Below, in pieces: positions 24,225 to 35,564 of a stretch of DNA of 64,000 nt (position 1 is the stretch's first letter; each line of letters starts with the position of its first letter). The DNA lies in assembly GCA_009760855.2 (NCBI GenBank), contig WPIO01000115.1, forward strand, positions 912,501 through 976,500, written 5' to 3'. This DNA comes from Cristatella mucedo. Its lineage: Eukaryota > Bryozoa > Phylactolaemata > Cristatellidae. Made by a program: the position numbers and the translations under genes. The notes under the pieces were generated by a model that saw nothing but the letters and a program-made list of their open reading frames with translations, made no database searches and had not been told where the DNA came from.

Positions 24225-24448
24225 AATAATAATTCTTTTATTAAAGAGCACTCAGAGAACTCAGTCTCTTTCTTAAAGCTTGCTATTGGTTACAACAGAA
24301 AACAAGGTCGAATGGATAGTGGTAGCTCAATAAACTATTCCAATAAGGTGGTTGGCTGTGATGCACACTGAGTCGGCATGCATGTGCAGTTAGCCTCACC
24401 GTTAGCCTCACACATTAGCTCATTATCAGCACACATAAGCATATTAAG
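24225..24448 (-). mobile_element. LINE family A 3' UTR, inverted
   Basis: On the plus strand, AATTTAATAATAATTC and the hairpin word CACTCAGAGAACTCAGTCTC mark the element's end. The 3' UTR is readable, with changes, to the CAGCACACATAAGCAT word at about 24440. It meets the next entry at a junction like that at 16690. Confidence 0.7.
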
Positions 24449-25265
24449 AAAACGTTCCAAAGTGACCTCTCGTTAGACAACCACATCAGCTCCACAACCA
24501 AAGCCTCCTCCTTTAAGCTCAATAAAATTGCTAAAATTTGAACTCAGAAACAACGTATAAGATGTACCATGCATTTGTGACATTCTATATCGACTTCTGT
24601 AGTCTCACTGCTTTCTGGCCTACGGTCGTGTGAAATCGGTTGATTACAGCTGGTGTAGAACTCTGCAGCTAATATGTCTGTCTTGAGGGTTGCTATAGCA
24701 CACAACTTCATGCTGACCTGTGTGGCATACCAGTCAAGCTACAGATCGACTTCAAGCTTTTGTCACTCACTTTTAGGTCACTTCATTCTTTGGCTCCACC
24801 CTAGCTTTCAGATTTACTCCCCTCCAGGCCAAGCAACGTACCACCCGATTTTCGGAATCACATTTTACCAATACTCGTACAAACTTCAAATCGTTCGGAG
24901 ACCGTGCATTTAGTTCGTATGCTTCTAAAGCCTTGAACTCCCTCCCGACTTGCGTCACGACATCCCCTGACTTGACCACGTTTAAAAAGAACTTCAAAGC
25001 ACAGCGATTTAGGACAGCCTTCATTGAGTGACTGTGACTCGTCCTTTATGTGCTTATGGGTGCTGACACTGTGTATGCTGCCACTAACCACATTTGCATG
25101 CTGACCCTGTGCTTCTCATCCCCTAACCACGTTGCTCATGTTGTTTATCAAGCATTATATTACTCACTATTCAATTGTGGTTTCCTTCGCAGCCAATTTA
25201 ATGTGCCTAAAAAGAGATCAAGTTCTTGTAATGCGCTTCATTCTGTGCATCACTGTTATTAGTAG
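24449..25265 (+). mobile_element. LINE family A, C-terminal domain to 3' end
   Basis: It starts at GTTCCAAAGTGACCTCTCG, runs through the C-terminal domain (frameshifted) and the 3' UTR with CATGCTGACCCTGTGC, and ends near a degenerate ATTAGTAG tail at about 25265. Confidence 0.85.
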
Positions 25266-25269
25266 AAAT

Positions 25270-26035
25270 ATTAGTATTTATCAGCTTCTGGATAAGCGGT
25301 CGAGAGAGGCGACCAGCTGGATTATCACAGAGATCACTGGGTAAGGAGCCATAGTGCACAAGATTAATCGTCATCAGCATTTTTGTTATTGTACATCGGC
25401 GATATAACAATGTTCTTAAAATGCTAGTATTGACCCTTGCTAAGATCGATCAGTACGTTTTACCGTAGTCCTCGATACCTCTCAATGAACAGTCAGTCCT
25501 GATCTTGTGTACGTTTTTTCAAGCTTGAGCTAAGTAGAACCTAGCTAGTTTCACGTCTGTGGTTAACCTTATACCCTCTTGGAGTGGGTGCTCAGTGGGC
25601 ACAATTTTAGCCAAAGCCGCAAACTCGTCGAACATGTCAGCTAGTCTCGTGTTGTAGCTGTCCCCCAATTAGGACAAATTGGAGAGGGGACTGAGCAGCA
25701 GAGACAAGGCAGATATTCTCACTCTGACAGGGTCGATGTCAAGGGTTTTGAGGTTTCGCGATTCACAGGTGATTTTAGAGGAGCAGGAGGAGGCAGGAAC
25801 ATGCTGTTTAATGAGATCTGCATGTGGTCAGATAAGAAGCATTTGGTGATTGCTTATGAAAAGTGAAGTTTTATTCGAAAAATTGGTCGATGGTGAGACT
25901 TTTGATGTGACTGAGGTCTTGCCCATGAGCCAAAAGAGACCATGCACGAAATTAGGAACTTCAGTCGTCAGATAGGTTATCAAAGAGAATTTTGAAATTA
26001 CCTATTACGAGGAAGGATGTATGTGTATCACTTAT
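25270..26035 (-). mobile_element. LINE endonuclease and linker fragment
   Basis: Read on the minus strand, 26030-25490 is the later part of an APE-type endonuclease, with a GNF-type motif (cf. GDFN) and a SDH box (reverse complement of TGGTCAGATAAGA, near 25830), broken by stops. Below it, 25400-25280 matches the linker word around MSTINHH in the 18605 copy. The RT and 3' end are absent. Confidence 0.7.
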
Positions 26036-26042
26036 AATTGAA

Positions 26043-26195
26043 ATATATAATAATAATAATAATAATACACTTGATAAAACACCTTCCGAGAACTCAATCT
26101 CTCTAGGTGGTTTGCATTTGCTGCAAAGGGAAATGCAATTGAATGGTGAATAATATTATATTTGATAAACAAACGAAATTAATATCTCAATCCTA
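26043..26195 (-). mobile_element. LINE family A 3' end, very short copy
   Basis: (TAA)n at about 26047-26066 on the plus strand is followed by CACTTGATAAAACACC and the hairpin and 3' UTR, lost after about 150 bases. A strongly 5'-truncated insertion. Confidence 0.8.
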
Positions 26196-26262
26196 ACAGC
26201 TCAATCCTAATAGCAATATCAATGGCAATCCTAATAGCTCAATGCTAATAGCACCGTAGCTT
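26183..26262. repeat. Short imperfect tandem repeat
   Basis: Units like AGCTCAATCCTAATAGC recur four times with small changes. Confidence 0.7.
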
Positions 26263-26534
26263 ACCTAAGGCATTGATATTGCAGCTTATTGCTCGCATAC
26301 ATACCATTATTAGATGAAAATATGCACACTATATCAGATAGTAGGCAGGCTTTTGGCATAGGCATTAGGCACAAATAAATTGCAAAAATAAGCCTCTACG
26401 TTTTTTCCGAGGATAAGATGCTCGGCTTAAGCAACAAGGAAGTGGATTACAAAATTTATTTATATGTAACCTATTTGAGCACATTATTTAGATTTAACTT
26501 GAGGATCTATGTAAATGAATTAATAATGACTTTG
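26263..26534. other. No feature recognised
   Basis: AT-rich spacer. Confidence 0.4.
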
Positions 26535-28565
26535 TTAATAATAAATTGTTATAGCACCCTCAGAGAATTGCATCTCTCTTTCGGCACTTGAAATATTCTA
26601 CAAATAAAGCATTGCCAAATGTTTGGTGGTAACGTCAAAACGCAGCAGGCACAGAATAAGTAGGTATATGCACACTGAGAACGGATCACTAAGACCTAAT
26701 AAATGCTTTTCATATAAAAAAAAATTGTATGTGATTCTTGTTTGTTTTTTCAGGTGACTTTGTGAAGTGCATAAACAGTGAGTTCCAATCTTTGAGATTA
26801 TACCCACGAAAGGCACGGTTTTCAACGGTTTTGAGGATCATGTGTGGTATGGCTAAAGAAAGGGTTGGCTTGAGAATTGAGGAATCTACAATTTTTCCCA
26901 TGTTTTAGGAGTAGTTCTGATAGGTTAGCTTGAGTCGGTGAGATGCGTTTGATGAGGCAACTGCTACATTCATGACAGATGAGCCTAGCTGTAAAGTTTT
27001 GCACCAATTGTAACTACCTGACTGCCCAAGCAGGTAGACCAGCAACCAGTCAGTTGCACTAGTCAACAAGAGATGTCACAAATGCACGGACTAATTTAGA
27101 TGTGGTGTCACTGTTCAAACAAGCCCAAATTTAAGTAAAGTTATGTAGCTGAAAGTAGGCAGACTTTACTTGGCAGCAAAGATGTGGCGGTCTAAAGAAA
27201 GGTCACTTTGGAATAGGACATCTCGATTAGATGTAGATTCAACAGGCAATGAGCTTGCAGAGCCGATTTTGAGCATCAGGTTTCCCAGTTTATAATCACG
27301 CTAGGTTTACCCATGACAAGTGAGTTGGTTCTGTCGTAATTCAATTTAAGAAATTTTGCTGCCATCCATGTCCACATTTCATCAATCCATGCACCAAGTG
27401 TAAAATACACAATTGAAAGAACTGGAGGGGTTTGAGGGATCTAACGAGCAAAAGTGCAAAACAGTGTCATCGGCGTAGAAGTGAAAGGTTGTACTGTGTT
27501 TGCTCGAGGATTGCATCGGCAAGGCGGGGAACATAAATTGCGATCTTTGTCAGTTCACATCAATAATCTGGAGTCTCCTACTGACATAGGACCTGAAACT
27601 TTGCAGAATGGTGCTAGTAATGCCCAGGCAAAATTAAAGACGCTCTATAGGACTTTGAATACAATAGTAAGAAATGCTCCTGAAAGATCCAGCGGGCAAG
27701 CAGACAGACTTAACTATACATACATAATTGTATACGTATAAACATTAAATAGATAAAATTTTATATAGACATGCATGGACGAAGGGGGCATGCTGGATTA
27801 ATGGGCTGTTCACTTGAACTAAATATTCCAACATTTTACTATTTCATAATAAGATGGAAATTTCAATTGTGGTGGTTTTGTCATGGCAGACGAGAACTGG
27901 AGTACTAATCATTAGGTCCTTGGGTCACTGAACAGATCAACGCATCAACGATGCTTCAGTGGGCACATGAATCTCATACTTAGACTGCAATTTGTGTCCT
28001 GCTTCTATGATGCATTGATCTGCAGGTGCCGTGCACAACTAGCATCATTACTATGTCATTAGCCTCAGGTTTGGTCCCATCAACTGTCAACAAGGCTATA
28101 GTACACCACACGACACGGATCAAACACGATCAGACAAGTATGATATTAAAACCACGCCAGGCCTCGTCTTCCAGACCGTTCGTCGTTCTGAATCGTTCGA
28201 ACAGAACTGTGTGATCAATGTTGTCGGAGGCAGCAGACAGATCTAGCTGAGATTGGCAGTGACATTCCCGTCGTCATTGCCACGTAGAATTGCATTGTTA
28301 ACACGGAGGAGAGCAGTTTCAGTAGAGTGCTGCCTCTTGAACCCCGAGAGAAATGTTTCCGACAGTACACCATTTTTTCAATATGTTCAACCAGCTGCTT
28401 AGCAACAATTTTTTCAAAAATCTTTGATAAGAACAGAAGAAGGGAAACTGGGTGATTGTTTGCTAGGACCTCTGTGTCTAATCCAGGCTTTTTAAGAATA
28501 GGTCAAACGATTGCCGATTTGACGGACTTGGGGACGACCCCTCTTCCCAAAGAAGCACACAAATC
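26535..28565 (-). mobile_element. LINE (family C type) copy, RT to 3' end, with a ~545-base insert
   Basis: On the minus strand the RT begins near 28560 with words like KKPGLDTEVLAN and HSTETALLRVNNAI, and motif A appears as LDLSAA-like sequence near 28220. It stops at about 28192 at the 'VL.ER' codons and resumes at about 27642 at the next codons (ERL...LPG). Downstream, FHFYADD is readable near 27480-27465, then the C-terminal domain (27310-26740) and the 3' UTR and hairpin end at about 26540. Stops and frameshifts are many. Confidence 0.75.
27645..28190. mobile_element. Unidentified insert in LINE RT
   Basis: About 545 bases separate two halves of one RT that abut codon to codon in other copies. 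The insert has no LINE similarity, no obvious terminal repeats that I could see, and no clear target duplication. It has a TA-rich patch at 27715-27765 (TATACATACATAATTGTATA is partly palindromic). Confidence 0.55.
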
Positions 28566-28592
28566 TGCTGCTCTCTGCTAGCTTATTCGTTT

Positions 28593-29398
28593 TAATAATA
28601 ATAATAGTGCACGTGATAAACCACCCTCAGAGACCTCAATCTCTTTCTAGGCGCTTTATCTTTGCTTCAAAGGGAAACCCGATGGAATGATGAGTAATAG
28701 CATTCATTATAGAAAACATGAGTATCATGGCTAAGCGTGACATGCACAGTCAGTATGCAAATTTTTTTAGTGGCAGCATGCACAGTGTCAGTAACCGTAA
28801 GCACATGAATAACGAATAACAATGAATCACTTAATGCTGTCCTAAGTTGGCATGCTGTTAAGTTCTTTTAAATTGTGGTCAAGTCTGGGGAAGTTCAGAG
28901 TCGGGAGTGAGTTCCAGGCTTTTGGAGCGTACGAACTGAATGCACGGTCTCCAAAGGATTTTAGGTTTGTACTAGGTATTGGTAAACTGTGGGATTTTAA
29001 AAAGCAGGTGGTACGAAGGCTGGCTTGATTGGGGGAGTAGAATTTAGTGATAAGCTGGAGCCACGATATTAAGTGACCTAAAATTGAGCGACGAAACCTT
29101 GAAGTCGATCCGTTTCTTCACTGGTAGCCAGTGCAGGTCGGTGGGAAAGGGTGTGATGTGGCAATTGGGACACTCAGCACAGACGAGCCGTACTGGGGTT
29201 TTTTGCACCAGCTGTAGCAGAGGGATTGCACATGCCCGTATGCCAGCAAGCAGCGAGTTACAGAAGTCGAGACGGGATGTCACGAATGCAATAACCTGCT
29301 TAGACGTCGTAGCCTTATTTAAAAAAGCCAGAAATTTAGCAACATTATATTTTTTTGTGGCTTAAAGTTGGCAGACTTGACTATGGAGCTGATTCGAT
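28593..29398 (-). mobile_element. LINE family A copy, C-terminal domain to tail
   Basis: The tail is AATAATAATAATAG at 28597 on the plus strand. On the minus strand the C-terminal domain includes a frame at 29283-29044 with LDFCNSLLAG, CHITPFPTDLHWLPVKKRIDFKV. It ends near 29398 in the region that reads 'DDHISSTVKS' in intact copies. Confidence 0.87.
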
Positions 29399-30252
29399 GC
29401 CGATGTCAATTACGAACATGTGGTGAGACCTTCTGTGCCTCAACTGAAAGTGACCGGTGCACGAGAGACGATCAATTCTGAACCTCGATCAATTTCTAGG
29501 CCTTCCTTTAGCGGCAGCTCCGTGGTTTGTGTGGACGGGATGTGTCCAGAAGAAACGAAGATCCATAGGTGTCAAAAAACCACTAACTAAATTACGCCGA
29601 AGTATGTGCTGCAGCTAACATGGCCTGATAGAATGATATATTGCGTTGAGAAGGCAGATTACGGCTGATGATACGTTAAAAAGGATGTCAAAACCATTAT
29701 TGCTAGGTACCAGCCACATGCTAAGCTACTGCTTAGCTGGACACAAGCAGATGCAGTTGAATTGACACTCTACCGAGCTTCAGATATTAAGCTTGGTTTG
29801 GTCGAATTTATTTTCTTATCAGCAGCCCATATCAAGCTTTACGGACAGAAAGAATTCGATATATCGAATAGTATTTTGGAACGTGATAGATTTTCTGGGT
29901 ACCATAGAAGGGTAAATAAATATCAATGCGGCTACTAAATGCCTGTAACTTTCCCGTACTGGCAAATAGGCTGGCCTAAGCTAAGGCTGTGGACTCATTT
30001 TTCTTGAATTCTTTCCTATTGCACTCTTCATTTCTGCCTTGCTCCAGTCATGTCGGTGTATGTCTATGCAATCAAGCCACAGCTACCAGTCAGGCGATAA
30101 GATTCCTAGGCTCAGTGAGGGAACCTGGTACATGTAGTCTCAGCTTTGCCCGGGAGCGATTACAGACCGGTCAAGAATGACCAGGTGATCGCTAGTAACA
30201 AAAGCTGTGGAACAGTGGAGCAGAACAAGCAGTGATACTTTACCTAAATCTG
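29399..30252. other. No gene recognised
   Basis: Small frames only, for example 29989-30180 (63 codons, no motif). Confidence 0.4.
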
Positions 30253-30254
30253 CA

Positions 30255-31345
30255 ATAGCATGTACCTTTGCTTTGATCCCTCCCAGCCTTCGAGCACCTC
30301 AAATTATTTAAACTCACTAGCTGCATGAGTTGATGACATCCCCACATGGATGGCAGCAAATTTTCTAAAACTTAACGATGATAAAACTAACTTAGTAGCT
30401 ATGGGCAAACCCAGTGTGATCCAGAGATTGGAAAGGCTGACTCTACAAAATTTGCTCTGCCAGCATAACTCCAGTTGAATCAGGTCGAAATCTAGGTGTC
30501 ATATTCCAAAGCAACCTCTCGTTAGACGACCATATCAGCTCCACAGTCAAATCCACCTATTTTCAGCTTCATAACATTGCTAAAATTCGGGTTTGTTTAG
30601 ATAAAGATACCACGTCCAAGTTGTTCCAAGCATTCGTGACATCCCGTCTTGACTTCTGCAAATCAAAGCTTACTGGCCTACCAGCATATGCTATCAGGTG
30701 ATTACAGCTGGTGCAAAACTCGGCAGCTAGACTTGTCTGTCGTGAGAGTCGAAGTTGCCACATTACTCCACTTCTCGCCTACCTGCACTGGCTACCAGTC
30801 AAGCAACGGATTGACTTCAAGGTTTTGTCGCTCACTTTTTGGTCCCTTCATTCTATGGCTCCAGCCTATTTTTCAGATATACTACCCCATCAGGCCGAGC
30901 ATCGTACCACCTGCTTTTCGGAATCCAACTGTCAAGAAATACCTCGTACAAACCTTAAATCCTTTGGAGACCGGGCATTTCGTTCGTATGCTCCCAAAGC
31001 CAGGAACTCCCTCCCGACCTGCGTCAAAACATCCCCTGACCTGACCACATTTAAAAGGAACCTAAAAACACACCTATTTAGGACAGCATTTAGTTGGTCC
31101 TTGTGATTCGTCCTTGATGTGCTTATGCGTGCTGACACTGTGCATGCTGCCACTAACCACATTTGCATGCTGACCCTGTGCATGTCACCCCTAACCATTT
31201 TTATATTTTGTTTGTTTTTCAAGCATGATTTTACTTACTATTCAATTGTGTTTCACTTTACAGCAAATGTAAATCGCCTAGAGAGAGATTAAGTTTTCTG
31301 AGGGCGCTTAATCAAGTGAATTCTCATTATTATCATTATTATGTT
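30255..31345 (+). mobile_element. LINE family A copy, end of RT to tail
   Basis: It starts just after the YADD box (TGTACCTTTGCTTTGATCCC) and continues to the tail at about 31325-31343. The C-terminal frame (30711-31106) ends at the family stop after LFRTAFS-like residues. Close in sequence to the 35588 copy. Confidence 0.9.
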
Positions 31346-31349
31346 AAAG

Positions 31350-32745
31350 ATCCATGAACAAAGTAAGACCTGGAATCGCTGTCTAAAAAAGTCCGAATTT
31401 CGGTAATGTTATAGTGCTGAAAGAATTCAGACAACATTGCGAAGCTGTTGTGTTCTTCTAAAGAAAATATTACTTCGGAGCAATACACCTAGATTGCTAC
31501 CAGATTCAACAGGAGATATGCTTTTAAATGCGATTTTGAGTGTTTGCCTTTCCAATATCTGAAGAAAGCTTGTCGTGCCCGAAACTAGCAAAATGCTTTT
31601 ATCATAATAAAATTTAAGGAATTACGCTGCCAACTATGTTCGGATGTCATCTCTATAAACAGCAAGAGAGTTAAGAGAGTTTGAGGTGCTGTAGGGCCGG
31701 GGGATCAATGTAAAAGGACAACTGAGTGTCATCTGTGTAGAAGTGAAAGCCTAGGTTGTGCTCGGCTTTCACAGGGGCAATAAGGGGAGTATAAACCTAG
31801 AGAAGAACGAAACTAGGGGCAGATCCTTGATGTACCCCATATTGTAGAGGTTCGGCTGATGATATTTGTCCATTCGCATAAATACTCAAGAGTCTCCCTT
31901 TGAGATAAGGCCTGAACATTTGCCATGCAGTGGCAGTGACTTCCAGGTGAGATGAGAGGCCCTCAAGCAGGACTTGGTGATCGATAGTACCATAACTTGC
32001 CGAAATATCAAGCGTAACCAGCAGAAATACTTAACCTCAGTATGCATTTCATAGTTATTAAGTCGAAGCAATTGTAACTCGGTGAATTGATTAGCTCTGA
32101 AACCACAGTGAAACTCAGTAGCACAGTTCGAAGTTTCAATGTATGAGTTTAGCTGGTGTGCCTCGACTCGTTCCAGTGACTTTAAGAGAAGAGTTAGAAG
32201 CGAGAATGGGTGGTATTTGCATAAGTTATTTTGCTCTCATGTCGCTTTCTCGATTAGTGTCATGATTCCAGGTCTTCCTAAATGTGCTGGGACATGAACT
32301 GCTGCCAATGACATATTCTATGATGTTAGTTATGTAACAGCAGCAGCACGTTAATGCATCGTAGAAGCAGGACAGCAGGAATTGTATCCAGAGGACTGGT
32401 TATCTCCTTCAATGGGATTTGAACTGCAGATATCGGTAACTGGTGACCTGCTTGAATGTAGATGTTGAGATGGGGCATTTGTACAGGAACGAAATTGCAC
32501 GGGGACGCTTCCATCGTACGGATGGACTCCTTGATCTTGTCTATGTTCTGGATAAAGAAACAGGAGATGCAATCAGCTAGATCATCACAGGGATTGAAAT
32601 GCAAGTAGCTAATATGGGAGTGGTTAAGAAGGCGGTTAATCGTCAACGTCAGCATTTGTGAATTTTGCACCTGTGATTCAAAAATGTTTTCAATGAAAGC
32701 GAGACTTGGCCTTTAGTACGAGCACGATCTTTATGACTGGATGTT
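31350..32745 (-). mobile_element. LINE family A copy, linker and RT, 3' end missing
   Basis: Minus strand: linker near 32670-32500 (MQNSQMLTLTINRLLNHSHIS, NIDKIKESI), the DPSPT-type segment near 32370, RT, a YTDD box in place of YADD near 31745, and the start of the C-terminal domain, ending at about 31350. The 3' UTR is absent. It lies next to a plus-strand copy that ends at 31345. Confidence 0.8.
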
Positions 32746-32799
32746 ATAACATTTAGGTTCCAAAGCTCAAACTGGTGCTACCATGCTTTTTGGTGCACC

Positions 32800-33720
32800 T
32801 TTACTTAAAATATCTAAACAGGGCAACAAGGGATACTGACATTTTTGGAAATATGTTTCATGAAACCGTTCCTAGATCTGTGTCAAGATACTTACTCTCA
32901 GCAAAACCAAAGACCGCACGCGTTTTCTAAGACGTTGTTTTAAGAGCTGTTGAAAGGCGACGAATAAGCAAGGAACAGAGTGCACCGAAAGACTCCCATC
33001 AAATTAGTAGTGCTTCCAAGTTATCCCTCAGTTGATGCGACTTGACCATATTTGCGCATGAACAAAATGAGGGCTTTTTGTCACAGATCTTACGAGGGGG
33101 CCGTACCGGCTTCTCAAATAATATTGAAAATTGTAATACAGTTTTAAAAGCACTATCAGAAAACTCAATCTATTTCTAGGCACTTTACATTTGCTGCAGA
33201 AGAAACACCATACAATGGTTAGGGGTATTACTGAATGACTACTTGCTTAACATGGTTAGGTGTGACTTGCACAGACCTTGTATGAAACTGAGGTTTGTAG
33301 AGTCTCTATTATTAAAAATTAGCATTCGAAATATGGCTACTTCCTACCGGTGGACGAAAGCTACTGAGAAAGCCAAAGGCATGATGCTGGTTTACAGAGT
33401 CCCCGAGTCACTAATCAAGGTCGGCCGGCCTCATGATGATTGTACGGTAAACAATGTCAATAGCCTAAGGTTTGCCTCATACACAGTATCCTTTCTGCCA
33501 GAAAACAAGTTTAATTATCAAGCAAGCAGCGGAAAACTAGACACCTTTATTCGACTTCTGTAGCGTCTGCATAATATCTAGGTGTACTGTTCGAATATGA
33601 CCTCTCACTAGACAATCACTTGCCTCACTATCTAATTCCGACATAATGAGTTTTGTATTTCCCACAAACAGGTTGTCTTTACAAGCGCTTCAATTATTTT
33701 GCCTATTGAGTCGTCCACTG
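32800..33720 (-). repeat. Dispersed repeat D, copy 2
   Basis: The reverse complement aligns with 8340-9310 in the same order: open block (33690-33560), the TGACTCGGGGACTC and TTTCTCAGTAGCTTT stretch (33450-33320), the LINE A-like 3' UTR (33290-33130), then the distal block with GGTGCACTCTGTTCCTTGC down to about 32800. Confidence 0.75.
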
Positions 33721-33804
33721 AGCTTTCCAGAGTACGGAGCGTGTCACCTTAAAGATGCAATGGTTAGTCGTGTGTACTAGTGTAGTAGTAGTGTGTAGTA
33801 ATGG

Positions 33805-34280
33805 CCTTACTAGAGTTTTTTTAGAGAGGTCCTGGGACATGATCTAAATTAAATGACACTTCAATAATGTAAGTTATCCGTGGCAGCAGCAGATCTATGC
33901 TTCGTAGAAAAAGAGAGTGGGACTAGCATCCGAATGACTAGTTGTCCTTTTTGATATGGATGTGAACTTCAGGACGAGGTCTCTTGTGCCCTCTATGAAT
34001 GTAAACATTAGATGCTGCGTGGAATTGAGAGACAGCATACCAGGAGGTGCTGCTATCGTTGGGATGAACCTCTTGTCTTTCTTTTGGACAAAGAAGTTAG
34101 ACAAGCGATTGTCTAGATAATCACAATGATGATAAGGTACGGAGCTAAAATGAGGGCGGTCAAGAAAATGGTTGATCGTCGACATCAGTATTTTTGGATT
34201 GTGCATCGATTATTCGACTATTTGTTTATAAAAGCTAGACATGGCCTTTGTTAGGAGCACGATTTTCATGACGGGCAGGC
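33805..34280 (-). mobile_element. LINE linker fragment
   Basis: A minus-strand frame at 34206-33895 gives MHNPKILMSTINHFLDRPHF and a RLSNFFVQKKDK segment, the linker seen at 18840-18990. Neither RT nor endonuclease is attached. Confidence 0.8.
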
Positions 34281-35038
34281 AATAAAAATCAATGCAGGCC
34301 GGCGGGTGGATGCTGTCAGTCAGCCGACTTTTACTTTATTCTCTTTGATTTACGTACGTTATGCTCCGCGATTGTGGAAAATGAGCTCAACCGCTGAATC
34401 AGGATCACGCAAGATAAGCTGGCGGCTGAATTAAAACCGAGTGCTCATGAAATAGCCGCGATAAGTAAATATTGATGAGCAGAGTGATGTTTAACTACGC
34501 ATAAAACTTATTATTGTCTGACTTATGATCCGGCTACTACATTAGGCCTGCCCGCACTATCCTAGCTCTCTTGAAGCAACGGTTTGCTGGTTGGTGAGTC
34601 ATCGAGCTGAAGTAACCTGTTGTAACAGCCGCAATATAAAGGCTATTGTCTCCCTTTTTCTAATATTGTGCTGCTTTTAGTGCTGCAAGCAGAATATCGA
34701 GGGCTGTGCTGTTATCGTCAGCACATTGCCATCTTACATTGCCTGCATTGCTAACGGTCACGGGCATTACGTGGTCATAGCATGTGTATAGGATGATTAC
34801 GTAGATGATGCCCAGCTTTTCCGTATTTCTTAAGAGTATTATGCTGACACGCCCCTGTAGCATTGCTGTCTGGCCCATGCAAGTATAATGTAAGGTTCAG
34901 CTCCCCATTGCAATTACATATGTGCTCCAAGGTTGTGATTTTGAGTCTCAGTTAAACAATGCCAGCGAAACCATTAAGACCAAAACGAAACACTGGTTTT
35001 TGTATATCGACGGCTTAGAAGTCTGACTTTCATTGCAG
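34281..35038. other. No firm gene; one open minus frame
   Basis: A 72-codon minus-strand frame at 34660-34878 has a hydrophobic stretch (IIYVIILYTCY) and an acidic tail. It is unlike the LINEs. Nothing more can be said. Confidence 0.35.
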
Positions 35039-35271
35039 AGTATGTGGACATTACTTCGATCGCTATCATCGTCGGTGCTTCGGTGGCGCTAGCTCTACTC
35101 GCGGGACTTGCGATACTAGTCGTTTCCAGTCGCACCCATAATGCAGCAAACTATCACAGTTCACGCCTACATGTTCACATCCATCGAATTAGAAGGCGAA
35201 CTGGCTACATTCTTAAACTCAGAAGAAATCGAGCTACGAGTTTGAAAGGTTGGATATCGATGTCGGATTAA
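35039..35271 (+). CDS. Possible exon encoding a transmembrane segment
   Basis: The open frame has no ATG start but follows a good acceptor (TCTGACTTTCATTGCAG, ending 35038). It encodes a short lead, then a clear membrane helix of about 21 residues with IAIIVGASVALALLAGLAIL, and then a basic segment (HIHRIRRRTGYILKLRRNR) to a stop at 35271. This is the layout of the last exon of a single-pass (type I) membrane protein. No upstream exon was identified, so the gene is partial or a remnant; chance is possible. Confidence 0.4.
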
Positions 35272-35564
35272 GTTAGGAATGCATAGCTGCTGTCAACCTT
35301 TTTAAGAGCAGGTTCTAACATGCTGCGTTTGCTAGAATGGCTTCCCTGTATAAAATTTATATGGTGAGGTAAAAGCCAATGCAAAAAAAGATTACGATCG
35401 TAGTGATATTTTGACTGTACCAGTCGCCAGCTGCGACATCAAGCTAGCATAGGTGTATAGACATTCAGGTGCAGATCTACTTTTTCTATCGAGATAACAG
35501 TGCATTTAGATTACTTAGCTACCGATATGATATATACGAGGTTCACTAGCCAAAAAGTAGCTCT

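Noticed and set aside
33570-33640. Apparent plus-strand LINE word CTAGGTGTACTGTTCGAATA
   Set aside because: The segment aligns much better, and over a longer range, with the reverse complement of repeat D copy 1, so the LINE resemblance is by chance.
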